Assembly: GCA_032622095.1 (NCBI GenBank)
Contig: CP136066.1
Coordinates: forward strand, 94,199,319-94,263,318
Source: Siphonodentalium dalli
Taxonomy: Eukaryota; Mollusca; Scaphopoda; Gadilida; Siphonodentaliidae
DNA length: 64,000 nt
Reading direction: 5' to 3'
Both the position numbers and the translations under genes were made by a program. The notes beneath the pieces are model-generated. The model saw only the letters and a list, made by a program, of their open reading frames with translations. It did no database searches and was not told the DNA's origin. Below, one piece after another: positions 22,348 to 33,837 of this stretch. Position 1 is the stretch's first letter. Each line of letters starts with the position of its first letter.

Positions 22348-23192
22348 GGATAATCAATTTGATATATGTGGACTAGATTGTATTTTGGAGTAAAACAAAC
22401 ACAAGAGGCAGTAAATAATAAGAAAATAAAAATGACTCTGAATTTTAAGATTCCACAAAAGATGAGAGAGTGTAGTAAGAATCCAGTGTATGATACAGTT
22501 GGAATCCGACATAAAGTTCTAAAAGAGCGGGGTGGTGATATCCAAGATGTGAAATACCCCGTCTGTTAATCTCTGGCTAAGTAAAACAAAAAATACATGC
22601 AGATGAATGAATAAATTAGTTCGGACAAAAACATAAGGGAATATATACAATCATAAAATAAAACTTTACATATCCACGACCAGCTGTGAGTTAGTATATG
22701 TGACAGAAGCGATGTCATATTGATCGACCTTTTAGTTTACCGTTATACAACTTCTTCAAATTGAACAGGATCTGTTTTGTCGGGCAAAAAAAAAATAAGG
22801 TCGTAGGAAGTACATCTTGAGACATTCATACTCAACGAGATTCAATACCCCCACACTCAAAGTAGGCATACTTCTTCAGAATTTATCACTTATATATGGA
22901 AACAAGTCTACGTCTGGACGATCACACGAGGAACAGTTAATCAATCAGATCACTGATGAACTAATTTTGTAAATTGCCAACATAAACTCTGCCAGGAAGG
23001 TTGCTGTCAAATGAGAGAAACTGATGATCGGAGCGGAAACAACGAATATTAGTAAAGTCTGTCAAGTATGATGAGTCTTTCTGGAAGGGTCATGCATCTC
23101 TAAGCATCGTTTATTATTATTCATGGCATTTGGGGGGGGGGGGGAGCCTTTCTATACTTCTATGGATTCTCCCACTCAGTTATATGTATGTA
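22348..23192. other. no recognisable feature
   Basis: A 67-codon lysine-rich open frame (22366-22569) has no recognised motif. Nothing else stands out. Confidence 0.4.
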
Positions 23193-23416
23193 CAGTTATG
23201 CCCTTAGTAATCGACTCCTTAACTACAGTAGGATTATGGGTAACTTTTCAGGATTTATTTATATCGGAAATATGGCTTGTTGCCATTCATCGGAAAGCTC
23301 TTGTTGTCTCAGTGAGCTTTCCGATGAATGGCAACAAGCCATATTTCCGACTAAATCCTGAAAAGTTACCCATAATTCTGCTGTGGTTAAGGAGTCGATT
23401 AATTAGGGCATTACTG
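23193..23416. mobile_element. family A palindromic MITE
   Basis: 224 bp with TA flanks, CAGTTATGCCC to GGGCATTACTG. The centre carries extra CTTGTTGTCTCAG. A 4-nt TATA insertion interrupts the left arm at GATTTATTTATATCGG. Confidence 0.9.
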
Positions 23417-23513
23417 TATGTACATGGAGGGATGATGGAGGGATGTAAAGGATATACATGCGTGCACATATAGTTTTAACACGGGCCCACTTCTTCATTT
23501 CAGCGCACCACGC

Positions 23514-23720
23514 ATGGCTCACTCAGCAACGTCAACAACATCAACAAAACGGACACCCCCCTACCCCTCATTAAAGCTTGTGGCTCTATCCAATCTATCT
23601 TTGCCACGGTCAGACATGCAGACTTTTGATGATCTTTTGTTTCCAAGATATCGTCAAAACAACAAATCGGGGGGTGAAGGAGAAGATCTCTTGATCTTTT
23701 CGACCATCCTGGGCGCTTAA
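23514..23720 (+). CDS. possible terminal exon, unsupported family
   Basis: A 68-codon open frame follows an acceptor-like CTTCTTCATTTCAG ending at 23503. It has a more gene-like composition than its surroundings (FDDLLFPRYRQNN, GGEGEDLLIF). The opposite strand is also open over the same span. No domain recognised. Confidence 0.18.
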   Translation: MAHSATSTTSTKRTPPYPSLKLVALSNLSLPRSDMQTFDDLLFPRYRQNNKSGGEGEDLLIFSTILGA

Positions 23721-23739
23721 TTTGCACCCTATTACAACT

Positions 23740-23864
23740 TCTATGTAAAGGTTATATCAGCAGATGACAGCCAGATGAAATGATAATATAAGTGCAGAAG
23801 AATTCATATTCATTGGTGGTAAAATTGTTTAGATAATAAGTTCATCTATGGTCATTTGTTGAAC
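23740..23864 (-). mobile_element. P6 MITE fragment interrupted by P3
   Basis: Contains TATCAGCAGATGACAG, TTCATTGGTGG and GATAATAAGTTCA of P6 in reverse orientation. It stops at the TTAA of the P3 palindrome, which is probably inserted in it. Confidence 0.6.
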
Positions 23865-24079
23865 TTAACCCTTTCAGTGCCAAGTCCGATTTTTGTATCA
23901 ACCCGTATTTCATTGATCATTTTTCAAATTTATTGATTATAATAATGTGATACATTGATGGAAAGAGCTCTTAGAGCTCTTTCCATCAATGTATCACATT
24001 ATTATAATCAATAAATTTGAAAAATGATCAATGAAATACGGGTTGATACAAAAATCGGACTTGGCACTGAAATCGTTAA
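23865..24079. mobile_element. P3 piggyBac-type MITE, near-perfect 215-bp palindrome
   Basis: TTAACCCTTTCAGTGCCAAG at one end, CTTGGCACTGAAATCGTTAA at the other. The arms (about 107 bp each) match almost without error around the centre GAGCTCTTAGAGCTC; the only difference seen is near the right tip (ATCGTTAA). There is no room for a gene. Confidence 0.92.
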
Positions 24080-24233
24080 AGACATATTACCGGTATGTAT
24101 ATAATATCATTGAATAAAACAAAACAGTTAGTATCCAAACACTATCCCCATTGGAAGGATGTACTAGTAGCAATGAACCAAGATTGTTGAAAGTTCCAAC
24201 ATCATCGGCTATAACATTTCAGAGAACACAACG

Positions 24234-24436
24234 TTTGAACTATGCACAAATGTAAATATTTACTTCTAAATTCGGGATGCTTTATTCAGCATAAACATAA
24301 CAGCAACAATAATTATAATTGTCAGCTGTTTTCTGACTAATTAATTGATATCAAATATATGAAAATAACTTATTTTGGCATGACTATATTTTATTCCGTT
24401 CGGAACACCTCAGCGGAGTGTTTCACATCACTTTAA
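24234..24436 (+). repeat. repeat family G copy
   Basis: Shares GTAAATATTTAC, TTCGGGATGC-type sequence and the end CGGAGTGTTTCACATCACTTTAA with 31190-31417. The right end is at TTAA; the left TTAA is mutated (TTGA). The two ends are not inverted repeats, so the class of this element is unclear. Confidence 0.5.
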
Positions 24437-24495
24437 TATTTGAACATTTCCTAAGGGGAATGCTCGCCAATTATTATTTAGTACAGAAAGGATGA
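24437..24495 (-). mobile_element. P6 MITE end fragment
   Basis: GAACATTTCCTAAGGGGAA and ATTTAGTACAGAAAGG: the outer 55 bp of P6, adjoining family G at its TTAA. Confidence 0.5.
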
Positions 24496-25076
24496 ACAAA
24501 AGAATATATAGCCAGGGGTTAATGTTTGTTGAACATAAAAATAAAAATTGTAAATCAATATCGATAGTATGTCCTGAATAATTCATTTGAATTTCTAAAT
24601 AATGGCCCCTCCCCAAATGTACAGTATTTCCCAGAGTTGTGTCACCCGCATTTCAATATGAATTTGTGATTTGTTAGAGCAAAGTTGAATTTTTTTCCAT
24701 ATGATTGGTAATTCTTGTATTTATGTATTAAATAGGTGAAATTTAAAACGTTGGTGTCGCAGGACTGCCCACCCACCTCTCCAACCCCAAACCGTCATAG
24801 GTATATCAATCCCTGAGATATGGTAATGTGAATTTTATGAGCTTCTATGAGCTTTTGAAGGATATACAAGTCTGCGAGAAAAATCCAACATATTTTCCAA
24901 AAATCCAAACTCTTCTGTTATAATTTTTTGAAAATTCTCTGTGACCGCAAAAGCAAGAGTAAAATTCCATAAATATACTAAACTGCCGACAGAGTTGTGA
25001 TCTTCCTATAATCTGGGACATGAAAAGTAATTCTGAAAAGCCATGACTTCATAAGATTTCAACAGAGAGGTACCTA
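24496..25076. other. no recognisable feature
   Basis: AT-rich; nothing supported. Confidence 0.4.
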
Positions 25077-25220
25077 CAGTTGCCCTAAATAATCGACTCC
25101 TTAACCACCGCAGAAGAGAACTTTCCGATGAATGGCAACAAGCCATATTTCTGACTAAATCCTGAAAAAATACCCATAATTCTGCTGTGGTTAAGGAGTC
25201 GATTATTTAGGGCATTACTT
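25077..25220. mobile_element. family A MITE with deleted left arm interior
   Basis: CAGTTGCCCTAAATAATCG, then a jump from CACCGCAGAA to GAGAACTTTCCGATG, then a full right arm ending GGGCATTACTT-TA. Confidence 0.88.
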
Positions 25221-27673
25221 TACCTATAACCAGGGGTTAATAATTGTTGAAAATAATCAAAATGTCTCTGTGTTGTACACCATAATCAATGACACGCTCA
25301 ATGCCTTCTTAATGTGTTGAAAATCAATGCAACAATTTCTCATAAAAAGCTCTGACATTCACCGAAACGTTTCTATTCATTCATTGCGGGTGTTGTGCGC
25401 ACGCTTCACAAACATGCTTTGTTTGCGCCGTGCTTGTCAAACTATAGAATGAGTTGTTCGAACCCTTTATCTACATTTCGATGATCGGAATTGCCTTCAG
25501 TGATCGTTAAAATTAGACAGTTTACATATGTAAAGCATACAATCAACCATTCTGTATAAAGTACATGACAGAGTTTCTTGCTCATAAAATGTGGTTTTAA
25601 CTGTCTTATGAAGATCGGTTTCCAGTTCATAAAACCCCTTTGGAAAATATTTTGAATTAGCTTATATCCTTAAAATTGTGTCAAAGAAATGAAAGGTGAC
25701 TTGCCTGTGCTCAGGGATGTAGGCCAGGGGTTTATGACAGCCAAAATTCAGTAGTTTGAGGGTCTAAACAAAGAAAGTGAGAAATTTCAAACTTAATGCT
25801 ACTAGAAATATGTTGAAATACGTGCTATATACATTTATAATATAACTAAAATGTAAATTTAGTGAAAATCAAGTCAAATTTAAAGACAAAAAGTTGGAAA
25901 TGTTTATTATTATTAATAATTCTCTGTTGTTTATAAATCTCTGCCTTACAATTGTGGACAAAACATAGACAAAATCATGAAAACCTTTTTTCATCAGAGT
26001 GAAAATCGGTAAGTGAAACTCTATTGAATGGGAAAATAAATAACAAAATAATACATACAAATGCCTAAGGGCATAAAATAAGCTGAGAACAGATGGAGAA
26101 GGAATTTTGGGTTATTTCTGAACACCAGTGTAAAGTGTTTTTCAGAAAACACATCATAATTGCTAGAAACCTGACACCGCCTAATATCGAAATTATCTGG
26201 CATCAATATAACTGATTACTGTACTGGTCAGCTTGTTTGTACAGGCTTCCAATGTCAAATACAAATGGTGAGCTTTCGGGGAAAAAACGCCATTATTTGC
26301 TCAACCAATTCAAAAGGAAGAATCTGAAATAAAGTGCCGAAGAAAACATTGACGAAATCATATCAGGTTATATTGAGCCTGCCCGAGATTGAATACTTCT
26401 GCCTCTGGACTCTATTCACAGACCTGGGATCTCATTTCGACAGGAAAATTGCCTCTTAGTTCTCAAAACAAGGTTTTGATTGTGGAACATGCCTGCTTGA
26501 TGGTACTTAGAATTATTTTTTGCGAGAACTAATTTCCTCCCCGTTTATGGCTGTTTATGGACGGGATGTTTTTCCACACGAATCGATTGTATTGGCAGTT
26601 TTGATTGTAATCTTCAATGAACTGAGCCAGGAGATGTGGTGCCAATGCATTGAGGTAGTTAGAAATATTGATGCTGTAAATCAATGCTGAGTTGGTCCCT
26701 TATTTCTACATGATCAAGATAGAGGAGGCCAAACATGTCCAGCTTTCAAAGGATGCTATATAGCAAGATGTGCGCAATTTCTATAAAATTTATTAAAAGT
26801 CAAGCTTTTCAAGACATTTGAGAATTTTTCAATTTATTAAAAGTCAAGCTTTTCAAGATATTTGAGAATTTTTCAAGACCCTCCCAAAATGAAATTTTGT
26901 TCTCCAAAGTTTGCAGTTTAGGAAGGTGAAAAAATTAGCTATTTAAGAGATTTCAAGTCTGGAGACCGTTTTCTGAAAATTCAAAACTCCCCAGTATGAA
27001 TAAATACCGATTGAAGATATTTTCTGCAGAAAAACAGATCGCAAATAAATATTTAACAAAGATAAAGCAAAAAAGTTCTAGCTGTGCTGCCTTGACTTTC
27101 TAGCTTTGAATCATTGAAAGATTAAGAGAAACATTGAGCCAAGAAAAACCTGTGGGCGACCAATGTGTGAGACTGTTTCAGTATGATGGGGTCAATAAAC
27201 AATCCCTAGGGAGATTCTTCAACTTTTCCAAAGCTTTCATTTCTATCATCAAAATTTGCTTCATTAGCAATGTTAATTCAGCCTAAATTCGCAGCATGCT
27301 TGTTGTCCTAAGGAACGCAATTCTGGAATACGGACAAAGCCTCATGTTTTGAAACAACACAGGCAAGCCGTCTCAGTGTAAGATATCCACATAGAGAGCA
27401 AAGCCGGCCTACCTATTGTATATTGTGTAAAGTAGCTAGATTTATGTACATAACAAGTTTCTCAAAGGTCAAAAGCAGAAAAATCAACAAAGTGCGATAA
27501 CAGCAGGTTTGGAGAAGGCAAATTTGCTCTATAAAGTTCCACGAGAGTGGGCGTCTGATAACTGATGCATGCCAAGGCCATGCAATTCGGGAACTGTGGG
27601 AATTATTTCAGCTGATCGCTTATAGAGAAATGTGCGAGCTTCGTGAATAATGGATGGGTCAGAAGAAACTTAT
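25221..27673. other. repeat-poor stretch; 44-bp direct duplication at 26788-26876
   Basis: About 2.4 kb without any of the mobile families, the largest such gap in this half of the window. The only structure is a tandem pair of TTATTAAAAGTCAAGC...GAGAATTTTTC units of about 44 bp. I could not identify an exon; it may be intronic or intergenic. Confidence 0.5.
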
Positions 27674-27681
27674 TGCCCGTC

Positions 27682-27935
27682 CAAGCCTTGAAATAGGGTG
27701 TCTGTCATTTGCAGAATGAGGTCCCCAGAGGGTGAATTTAGTGATGCTACCCCGCATAGCGGGCTAGCATCACCAAATTCACCCTCTGGGAACCTCATTC
27801 TGCTGAGGTGTAAGCCGAATGAGGTCCCCAGAGGGTGAACATGGTGATGCTAGCCCGCTATGTGGGGTAGCATCACTAAATTCACCCTCTGGGGACCTCA
27901 TTCTGCAAATGACAGACACGCTATTTCAAGGCTTG
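27682..27935. mobile_element. family B hAT-type MITE with exact 8-bp TSD
   Basis: 254 bp from CAAGCCTTGAAATAGGG to CTATTTCAAGGCTTG. The octamer TGCCCGTC is repeated exactly at 27674-27681 and 27936-27943. The two hairpins (GAGGTCCCCAGAGGGTGAA and its mirror) are nearly adjacent because the core has been lost (CTGCTGAGGTGTAAGCCGAAT remains). This is the cleanest evidence that family B belongs to the hAT superfamily. Confidence 0.93.
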
Positions 27936-27968
27936 TGCCCGTCTCCTGTATTTATTAAGAGACCTTGC

Positions 27969-28407
27969 TGTGATGTTAGCAGAAGTTCATCACCATTATT
28001 ACTTCACTTCTCTAAACTCCTCTTATAGATTCCTGGCTATAAAGTAATAATTCTGATGGGAGACAGTGAGATACAAATGTTAAAATTTTACAATACAGTG
28101 ATGCCCTAAATAATCGACTCATTAACCACAGCAGAATTATGGGTAACTTTTTAGGATTTAGTCGGAAAGAGCTTTCCGATGAATGGCAACAAGCCATATT
28201 TCCGACTAAATCCTGAAAAGTTACCCATAATTCTGCTGCGGTTAAGGAGTTGATTATTTAGAGCATTACTGTAGCTTTGATGTTAGCAGAAGTTCATCAT
28301 TGTTATTACTTCTCTTAACTCCTCTTATAGATTTCGGGCTATAAAGGAATAATTCTGATGCAAGGAAGTGAGATATAAATGTTCAAGTTTTACAATATTT
28401 CTCTGTT
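27969..28407 (+). repeat. 125-bp direct duplication flanking a family A copy
   Basis: GTGATGTTAGCAGAAGTTCA...TTTACAATA occurs at 27969-28095 and again at 28275-28407 with modest divergence. The second copy continues TTTACAATATTTCTC without interruption. In the first, a family A element sits at the TA. Confidence 0.8.
28096..28271. mobile_element. family A MITE, shortened left arm
   Basis: CAGTGATGCCC to GAGCATTACTG, TA on both sides. The left arm lacks the TTGCCATTC block. Confidence 0.9.
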
Positions 28408-28429
28408 TGCCAGTGATGAGATTTGGCCT

Positions 28430-28559
28430 GAGTTTAGTGTGCCTGTCATTTGCAGAATGAGGTCCCCCAGATGGTGGTGAATTTAGTAACGCTATCCCGC
28501 ATAGCGGGCTAGCATCACCAAATTAACCCTCTGGGGATCTCATTCTGCATAGCCTTATC
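28430..28559. mobile_element. family B MITE, left half
   Basis: GTTTAGTGTGCCTGTCATTTGC, then one hairpin (CCCGCATAGCGGG at its centre) to ATCTCATTCTGC. The core and right half are missing. Confidence 0.8.
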
Positions 28560-29644
28560 CTCTAACTCAGAAGTTTTTTGCATGTTTTTCAAGAAAGTCT
28601 TGGGTTGATTTCACAACAAATATCCTTAATCATGTTATACCATTACTATCATAAAGCCGCACCAATATTTAGCCTGTATTACGAATATTTGGATGGGAAA
28701 CAGACACAGGAGGGAAACAAATTGTGTAAAAAAATCGCAACAATCGACAAAATTGGTGAAATTGTACATGAATTTCAAGATGTTATTGAAACCGATATTT
28801 GAAAGTTATTTTCCCCCTGAAAAGTAGATAAAGTTGAACTTCAGAGTTAGGCAAACTAAACCTAGCTGTGACTCAAGTCTTTCATTTCACTATCTATATA
28901 TTGAGCGAATTATCAGATAGAAGCCAGGGATATAAAAACATAACTCTTTTCAACTTTTTTGTTACTGTGTTTTATTTGTTTCTTCAAATGTTAACTACTA
29001 TTGTGTATACCTTTAACATAGTATTGACATTCATTGTAGGCATATCGCTTCATAAATGTCACGCATTGCACACGATGTTCAACACCTTTGTCCAAAATAA
29101 TTTCCACAGTAAAAATAAAATGTGCACTCTTAACGTTGACTACTCTTTTCTTCGTGCGTTGATTGTTTGATTGAATGCAAATTTTTCTCATCGATCACTG
29201 CACAGACGTGTAGATAAAAGCTGTTATTCGGGGGGAGATCAAATTGTTCATTGCGACCTGGAGTACAAAAGCTGCAGCAAAATGCACACCTAAATATCGG
29301 GTGCAATTATAAAATATTCATTCTCATAAGATGGTTAGGGAGGCGCTGTGTCAATAATCTATGATCGCGTTCCAGTGTAATCTGAGGTCACATACGACTA
29401 GGTCATTGTCAAGAAACCCAGTATGTTTGTTTGTCAACGTCTTAGCAGTTCAATATGAACACTTTGATGGGAAACGAAACACAAAACTTGCTGAATGAAG
29501 CAATGTTTGCGTAAACATCTACATGTATGTTTAGGGAATTTCTCCAGTCCTCTGTTGTATTGTTCATCAGTAGTTTTCAAACTGTCTTGCATTCTTATGG
29601 GATTTGGGGAATATTAATATGTTCTTAGGGAATACAGGGATTTT
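28560..29644. other. no recognisable feature
   Basis: Open frames at 28578 (74 codons), 28868 (100 codons) and 28991 on the other strand are hydrophobic or lysine-rich and mutually overlapping. None has a domain or splice context I can support. Confidence 0.4.
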
Positions 29645-29898
29645 TTAACCCTTTGAGTGCCAGGGGCCGATATTATCGGCCCTAAACCTACACAATAAGT
29701 CTGTTAAAGAATATAATAAAATATATTAAAATTGTAAAAAATTGTAAAAAAAAAAACAAAACAAAAAACAAATTGTTAGGCCAATGCATTCTCTTATATA
29801 TGCGAGGCGACCTATGGTCGACTCGCATATATAAGAGAATGCATTGGCACAGGGTATATGGGTTGATACAAAAATCGACCTGGCACTCAAAGGGTTAA
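29645..29898 (-). mobile_element. P2 piggyBac-type MITE, opposite orientation
   Basis: TTAACCCTTTGAGTGCCAGG to CTGGCACTCAAAGGGTTAA. Internally it is the reverse complement of 18322-18573: an A-rich tract, then the hairpin cassette. Confidence 0.9.
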
Positions 29899-30006
29899 AG
29901 CAACAACAGGGGCTGAAAATGAGCCCCAGTCCCAATGGGAAATAATAAGGTTTTCCCCTTTTTATGACCACGAAAATTCCCAATTCACAGAAAGTGAAGT
30001 AAACTG

Positions 30007-30070
30007 CAGTAATGTCCTAAATAATCGACCCCTAAACCACATCAGAATTATGGGAAATTTATCAGGATTT
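30007..30070 (+). mobile_element. family A MITE fragment
   Basis: CAGTAATGTCCTAAATAATCG through ATCAGGATTTAA. It ends abruptly at a junction with family B sequence. Confidence 0.75.
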
Positions 30071-30384
30071 AAATTCTGAGAAGTATCTAAAGTCTCAAAT
30101 TAACATTGTTTTTAGTTACTTTTTCCTTTCTGTTCAGTTTCTATATCCCTAAATTTTCAGAAGTTAAAATGCATAATCGAGGTGACTAATGGGTGAACAT
30201 CAACAACTTCAACTGGGGAACTTCAATCTGATCCTATGTCTCCCATATCAATTGAGGCCTAAGCAGAATGAGGTTCCCAGAGGGTAAAATTTGGTGATGC
30301 TAGCCTGCCGTGTGGATATCGTCACTAAATTCACCCACAGGGGACATCATCCTGCAAATATCAGACACACTATTTCAAGGCTTG
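30071..30384. mobile_element. family B MITE, left end lost
   Basis: Starts in the core (AAGTATCTAAAGTCTCAAAT), contains TGATCCTATGTCTCCCATA, one hairpin, and the terminus CTATTTCAAGGCTTG at 30370-30384. Confidence 0.8.
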
Positions 30385-30796
30385 CTCGGCTGCCCTCAGT
30401 CATTCTGATGGAGATAAATGATAAGCCAAGAATATCATTTATTTAGACAATAGGAGATATCTACGGGCTGGACTATCATTTAGAAATTGGATACTGATCC
30501 TAGACACTACTCCAATATGCCCAAACGATGATTAATCCACTTTCCAATTTTCCAACGCACCAGAGTCTGTGTTTTTGGATAGCCCTGGAAATCTGTGATC
30601 GTGTTGAGTTGACGATTAAATTACAGTAGACTGGTCAGTTCAATCAGGGGTCGAAAGCCTTGGTAATTAAATTACGCAGAATGAGTCGGAACCAAATACC
30701 ATCCAAACAGCGGCAAATTAATTGAAATGAAAATCATGAAGATGGAGAACAAATCACAGCTACAAGCTGGTAAATGCGCCGCACAAAACAAAGCTA
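30385..30796. other. no recognisable feature
   Basis: Mixed sequence without recognised repeats or exons. Confidence 0.4.
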
Positions 30797-30998
30797 CAGT
30801 AATGCTCTAAATAATCGACTCCTTAACCACAGCAGAATTATGGGTAACTTTTCAGAAATATGGCTTGTTGCAATTCATCGGAAAGCTCTCGCTGAGAGCT
30901 TTCTGATGAATGGCAACAAGCCATATTTCCGACTAAATTCTGAAAAGTTACCCATAATTCTGCTGTGGTTAAGGAGTCGATTATTTAGAGCATTACTG
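30797..30998. mobile_element. family A palindromic MITE
   Basis: 202 bp, CAGTAATGCTC to GAGCATTACTG, TA flanks. The left arm lacks AGGATTTAGTCGG but the rest pairs. A 134-codon open frame running through it is an artefact of the palindrome. Confidence 0.92.
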
Positions 30999-31189
30999 TA
31001 TCTTGAATGCCATCAATGCAGCGCCATCTCCAGGGCTTTTTCTTTAATGACATATTATGGACTTGTCGGGTGCGTGAAATTGATAAGTTGGTACTCAGGT
31101 GCTATGCCAACCTGGGGAATGGAACATTCTACTAACATCGCCAAAAATTTCAAAGAAATCGACCATACCACACCATAGAAACCATCGTC

Positions 31190-31417
31190 TTAACTACGCC
31201 CAATTGTAAATATTTACATCTCGATTCGGGAAGCAACTATCGGCGATAATCTAACACAAATAATTTCGCCATTGAGAGTCATTGGATTTAATTAATATAT
31301 AAGAATGACCATGTGCATCGCCAATTTGGATTAATATTCATAACAAATAACTAATTTGAGCAAGATTATTCTCATTTCTATTTGATCACCCTATCGGAGT
31401 GTTTCACATCACTTTAA
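31190..31417 (+). repeat. repeat family G copy with TTAA at both ends
   Basis: TTAACTACGCCCAATTG at the left, GTGTTTCACATCACTTTAA at the right. Shares internal GTAAATATTTAC with 24234-24436. Confidence 0.5.
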
Positions 31418-31487
31418 CTATTTGCTGATGGACCAAACCAACTCAAAAATGTTTATTCTGTGTTAAATAAAAAAATTTAAGTTGATT

Positions 31488-31690
31488 TTAACCTCTTCGC
31501 TACTATGACATCGATAACTATTATGGATGTAAAAGTGCATGTCGTGTGCCATATGGTCCATAGTACCTACAGACCTACTTCAGCACACTAGCAGTAGGCC
31601 ATTATTCATAACTGGAACTCAGAGATTGGTGCATTGGAATAACTGTATCTCGAAGTTTCAAACAATGTATGATGTTCCACGATTGTGAAT
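31488..31690 (+). mobile_element. P5 MITE left part, fused to P4
   Basis: TTAACCTCTTCGCTACTATG, followed by P5 interior (CATATGGTCCATAGTACC, GCACACTAGCAGTAGGCC). It switches to P4 sequence at about 31691. Confidence 0.75.
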
Positions 31691-31893
31691 GATGAAAGCC
31701 ATGCTGGTGTAGCATTAAAGATCCTGTGCCAGTGCATTCTCTTATATATGTGAGTCTTCCATGGGGAGACTTGCATATATAAGATAATGCACTGGCTTAC
31801 AAGGTCAAAGTAAATATTGTTTGACCAATGTATTCTCTTATAAATGCGAGGCTCCCTGTGGGTTTTCGCAAAACTTCTGGAAGCTCCGGTAGA
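31691..31893. mobile_element. P4 MITE, both TTAA ends lost
   Basis: Starts in the P4 subterminal region (GCTGGTGTAGCATTAAAGAT). It has two hairpin modules (GTGCATTCTCTTATATATG and its partner) and GGTTTTCGCAAAACTTCTGG near the right end. Confidence 0.7.
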
Positions 31894-31991
31894 TATATAG
31901 AAAATTCTATATCTAACAGAATGGACCTTTCTGCGTGGCACTTCTCAGTTAAAACATGTTACTTTGCAGCAAAATTATTGATTGATTGGGT

Positions 31992-32440
31992 TTAAAGGTA
32001 CTCAATCTGATCAGATGGTCCCCGTATCATGATACAACAACAACATTTATTCAAAATACGCTTTAGTTATCAGAATCGATTAATTGCAACAAAATATTGC
32101 TAACCACTGTCAATTATAGTATCAAATTTCCCAAAACATGTTATTTATCAACATTTTGTTCAATGAAATATAGCCTTATTATGACTTGAGTATCACAAAA
32201 TTTGGCCCTTTTGCCACTTGATTTTAGTTATCCATCTTCATCCGTAATTTTGTCCGAGACCGTCCATTTGATGATCAGTTTCTGGGCCACAAATAATAGA
32301 GAAATAACAAACTTCAAATTCGATATCTGATCACTCTGAGCTTTGATGGGTGGGTTCATCGACTCGAATCAAATATTTTTTACCCCCGAAGCCAAAGATA
32401 TAGTAACTTAGGAGCGTTATTTCGAATAATGCGTCTTTAA
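31992..32440 (+). mobile_element. family R element with TTAA ends
   Basis: 449 bp from TTAAAGGTACTCAATC to GCGTCTTTAA. The interior has TTATCAGAATCGATTAATTGC, CAACATTTTGTTC, TTTTGTCCGAGACCGTCC and CCCCGAAGCCAAAG. It is homologous along its length to R copies at 49829-52492 (interrupted) and 51070-51536 (reverse). TTAA at each end suggests piggyBac-like insertion. Confidence 0.8.
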
Positions 32441-32540
32441 CATTGTGCTAGCCACTTGGCTTTATAATGGCTAAATTTTATAGACCATAATTAAAGTGAA
32501 ATAGGTCAGAATATCATAGCCTAGAATGATGACTACATCA

Positions 32541-32774
32541 TTAACCCTTTACTTACTAAATACTAATTGATGAGTAGTTCCCTTTGGAAATGTTCAGATA
32601 TTAAGTTCAACAAATGGCCACACTTATTATATGAACATGTCCCACCAATGGATAGGAATCCTCCTTTTCATGTCTGCTCATTTTTCTGAACACCCCTCCA
32701 AATAAATAATTGAGCATTCCAATATATACTTTTATGACTGAATGGGAGAATCCATTTAGTAAAGAAATGGTTAA
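32541..32774 (+). mobile_element. P6 piggyBac-type MITE, complete
   Basis: TTAACCCTTTACTTACTAA to TTTAGTAAAGAAATGGTTAA, 234 bp. The left third can fold (GGAAATGTTCAGATATTAAG with CTTATTATATGAACATGTCC). This is the best full-length reference for P6. Confidence 0.85.
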
Positions 32775-33732
32775 CAAAATGAAAGGGAAAAAAATACTCT
32801 TAGGCGAGTAATAATAGAATCAGTTGGAGCAGGTTGTAGTTGTAATTCACAGATCACAAGCAATTTACACCAGGACAAGACAGAATGAGAATGGAAAGAG
32901 AAGCCTGGATCAGAAAGGCGAATAGTACCCAGGAGGTTTGACGGAAATTCATTAAATTACAAAGATATCAAGTGCCAAATTATATGGCTGAACATTTGTT
33001 GTAATCAAATATGGTCAGATGACCAGATAGGCAATTCTATCTCAATTGATCTACTGAGAAAATGTGTCTTCCAGAAGGCAAACTAATCCCCTTTTGCTGT
33101 CCGAAATGGAATTCATCCTCAATAATGGGCTTTCAAAATAATAGAGAAAAAACAAGTCTGGGCCAGCCGCTTGATGGTTGCTAATTTTTTATGAATTAAG
33201 GTGAATTTGTGTAGGCCCGATAATGCTATTCGATCTCGCTATTATTTGTCGACTGAGTGACGGTTATTGTATTTTGGTGAGAGATCATTGGACTTCATAA
33301 AGAATAGTGTATGCACAAATATCACACAAAACTCAATTATTGTAGATATCCGCTCAGTTAATCTGGCAGCCTGCCAAGTTCTTTCTTTGAATGCGAGTAC
33401 CTTATATGGAAATACATAGTGACTGATGGAATTACAGTCAACGAAGCACACATGAGAAGAAAATGAATTTTGCTAATTCTGTATCCTTTATAACGTGAAC
33501 CGCAGGCGAAAAGCACTATAAAGCCGGCTTCCTAGTGGGAAGACAAGTTCAACTGTGTCTTATTTTTTTTGTAAGGCGCTGGTCACTAAGGGATAATCGA
33601 TAGTGAGAAATTAGGGGTGTGAACTAAGTCTGTGGGGAAATAAGGGACATCATGGGGTGATATTTCTTGTAAGGCATTGTTACATCGTAATTATTCTTTA
33701 GGGTTTTCACATCATAAACTGACCCATATACG
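32775..33732. other. no recognisable feature
   Basis: About 1 kb without a family member or supported exon; a minus-strand 69-codon frame at 33242 is not supported. Confidence 0.4.
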
Positions 33733-33837
33733 GGGAGAGCTTTCCGATGAATGGCAACAAGCCATATTTCCGACTAAATCCTGAAAAGTTACCCATAATT
33801 CTGCTGTGGTTAAGAAGTTGATTACTTAGAGCATTAC
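33733..33837. mobile_element. family A MITE right arm, split by a hAT element
   Basis: From GGGGAGAGCTTTCCG to GAGCATTAC, the arm is interrupted 2 bp before its end. The last bases TG-TA reappear at 34795-34798, after the hAT element. The left arm is missing. Confidence 0.88.

Noticed and set aside
30774-31178. 134-codon frame including a long family A segment
   Set aside because: Half of it is the family A palindrome; the remainder has no recognised domain.
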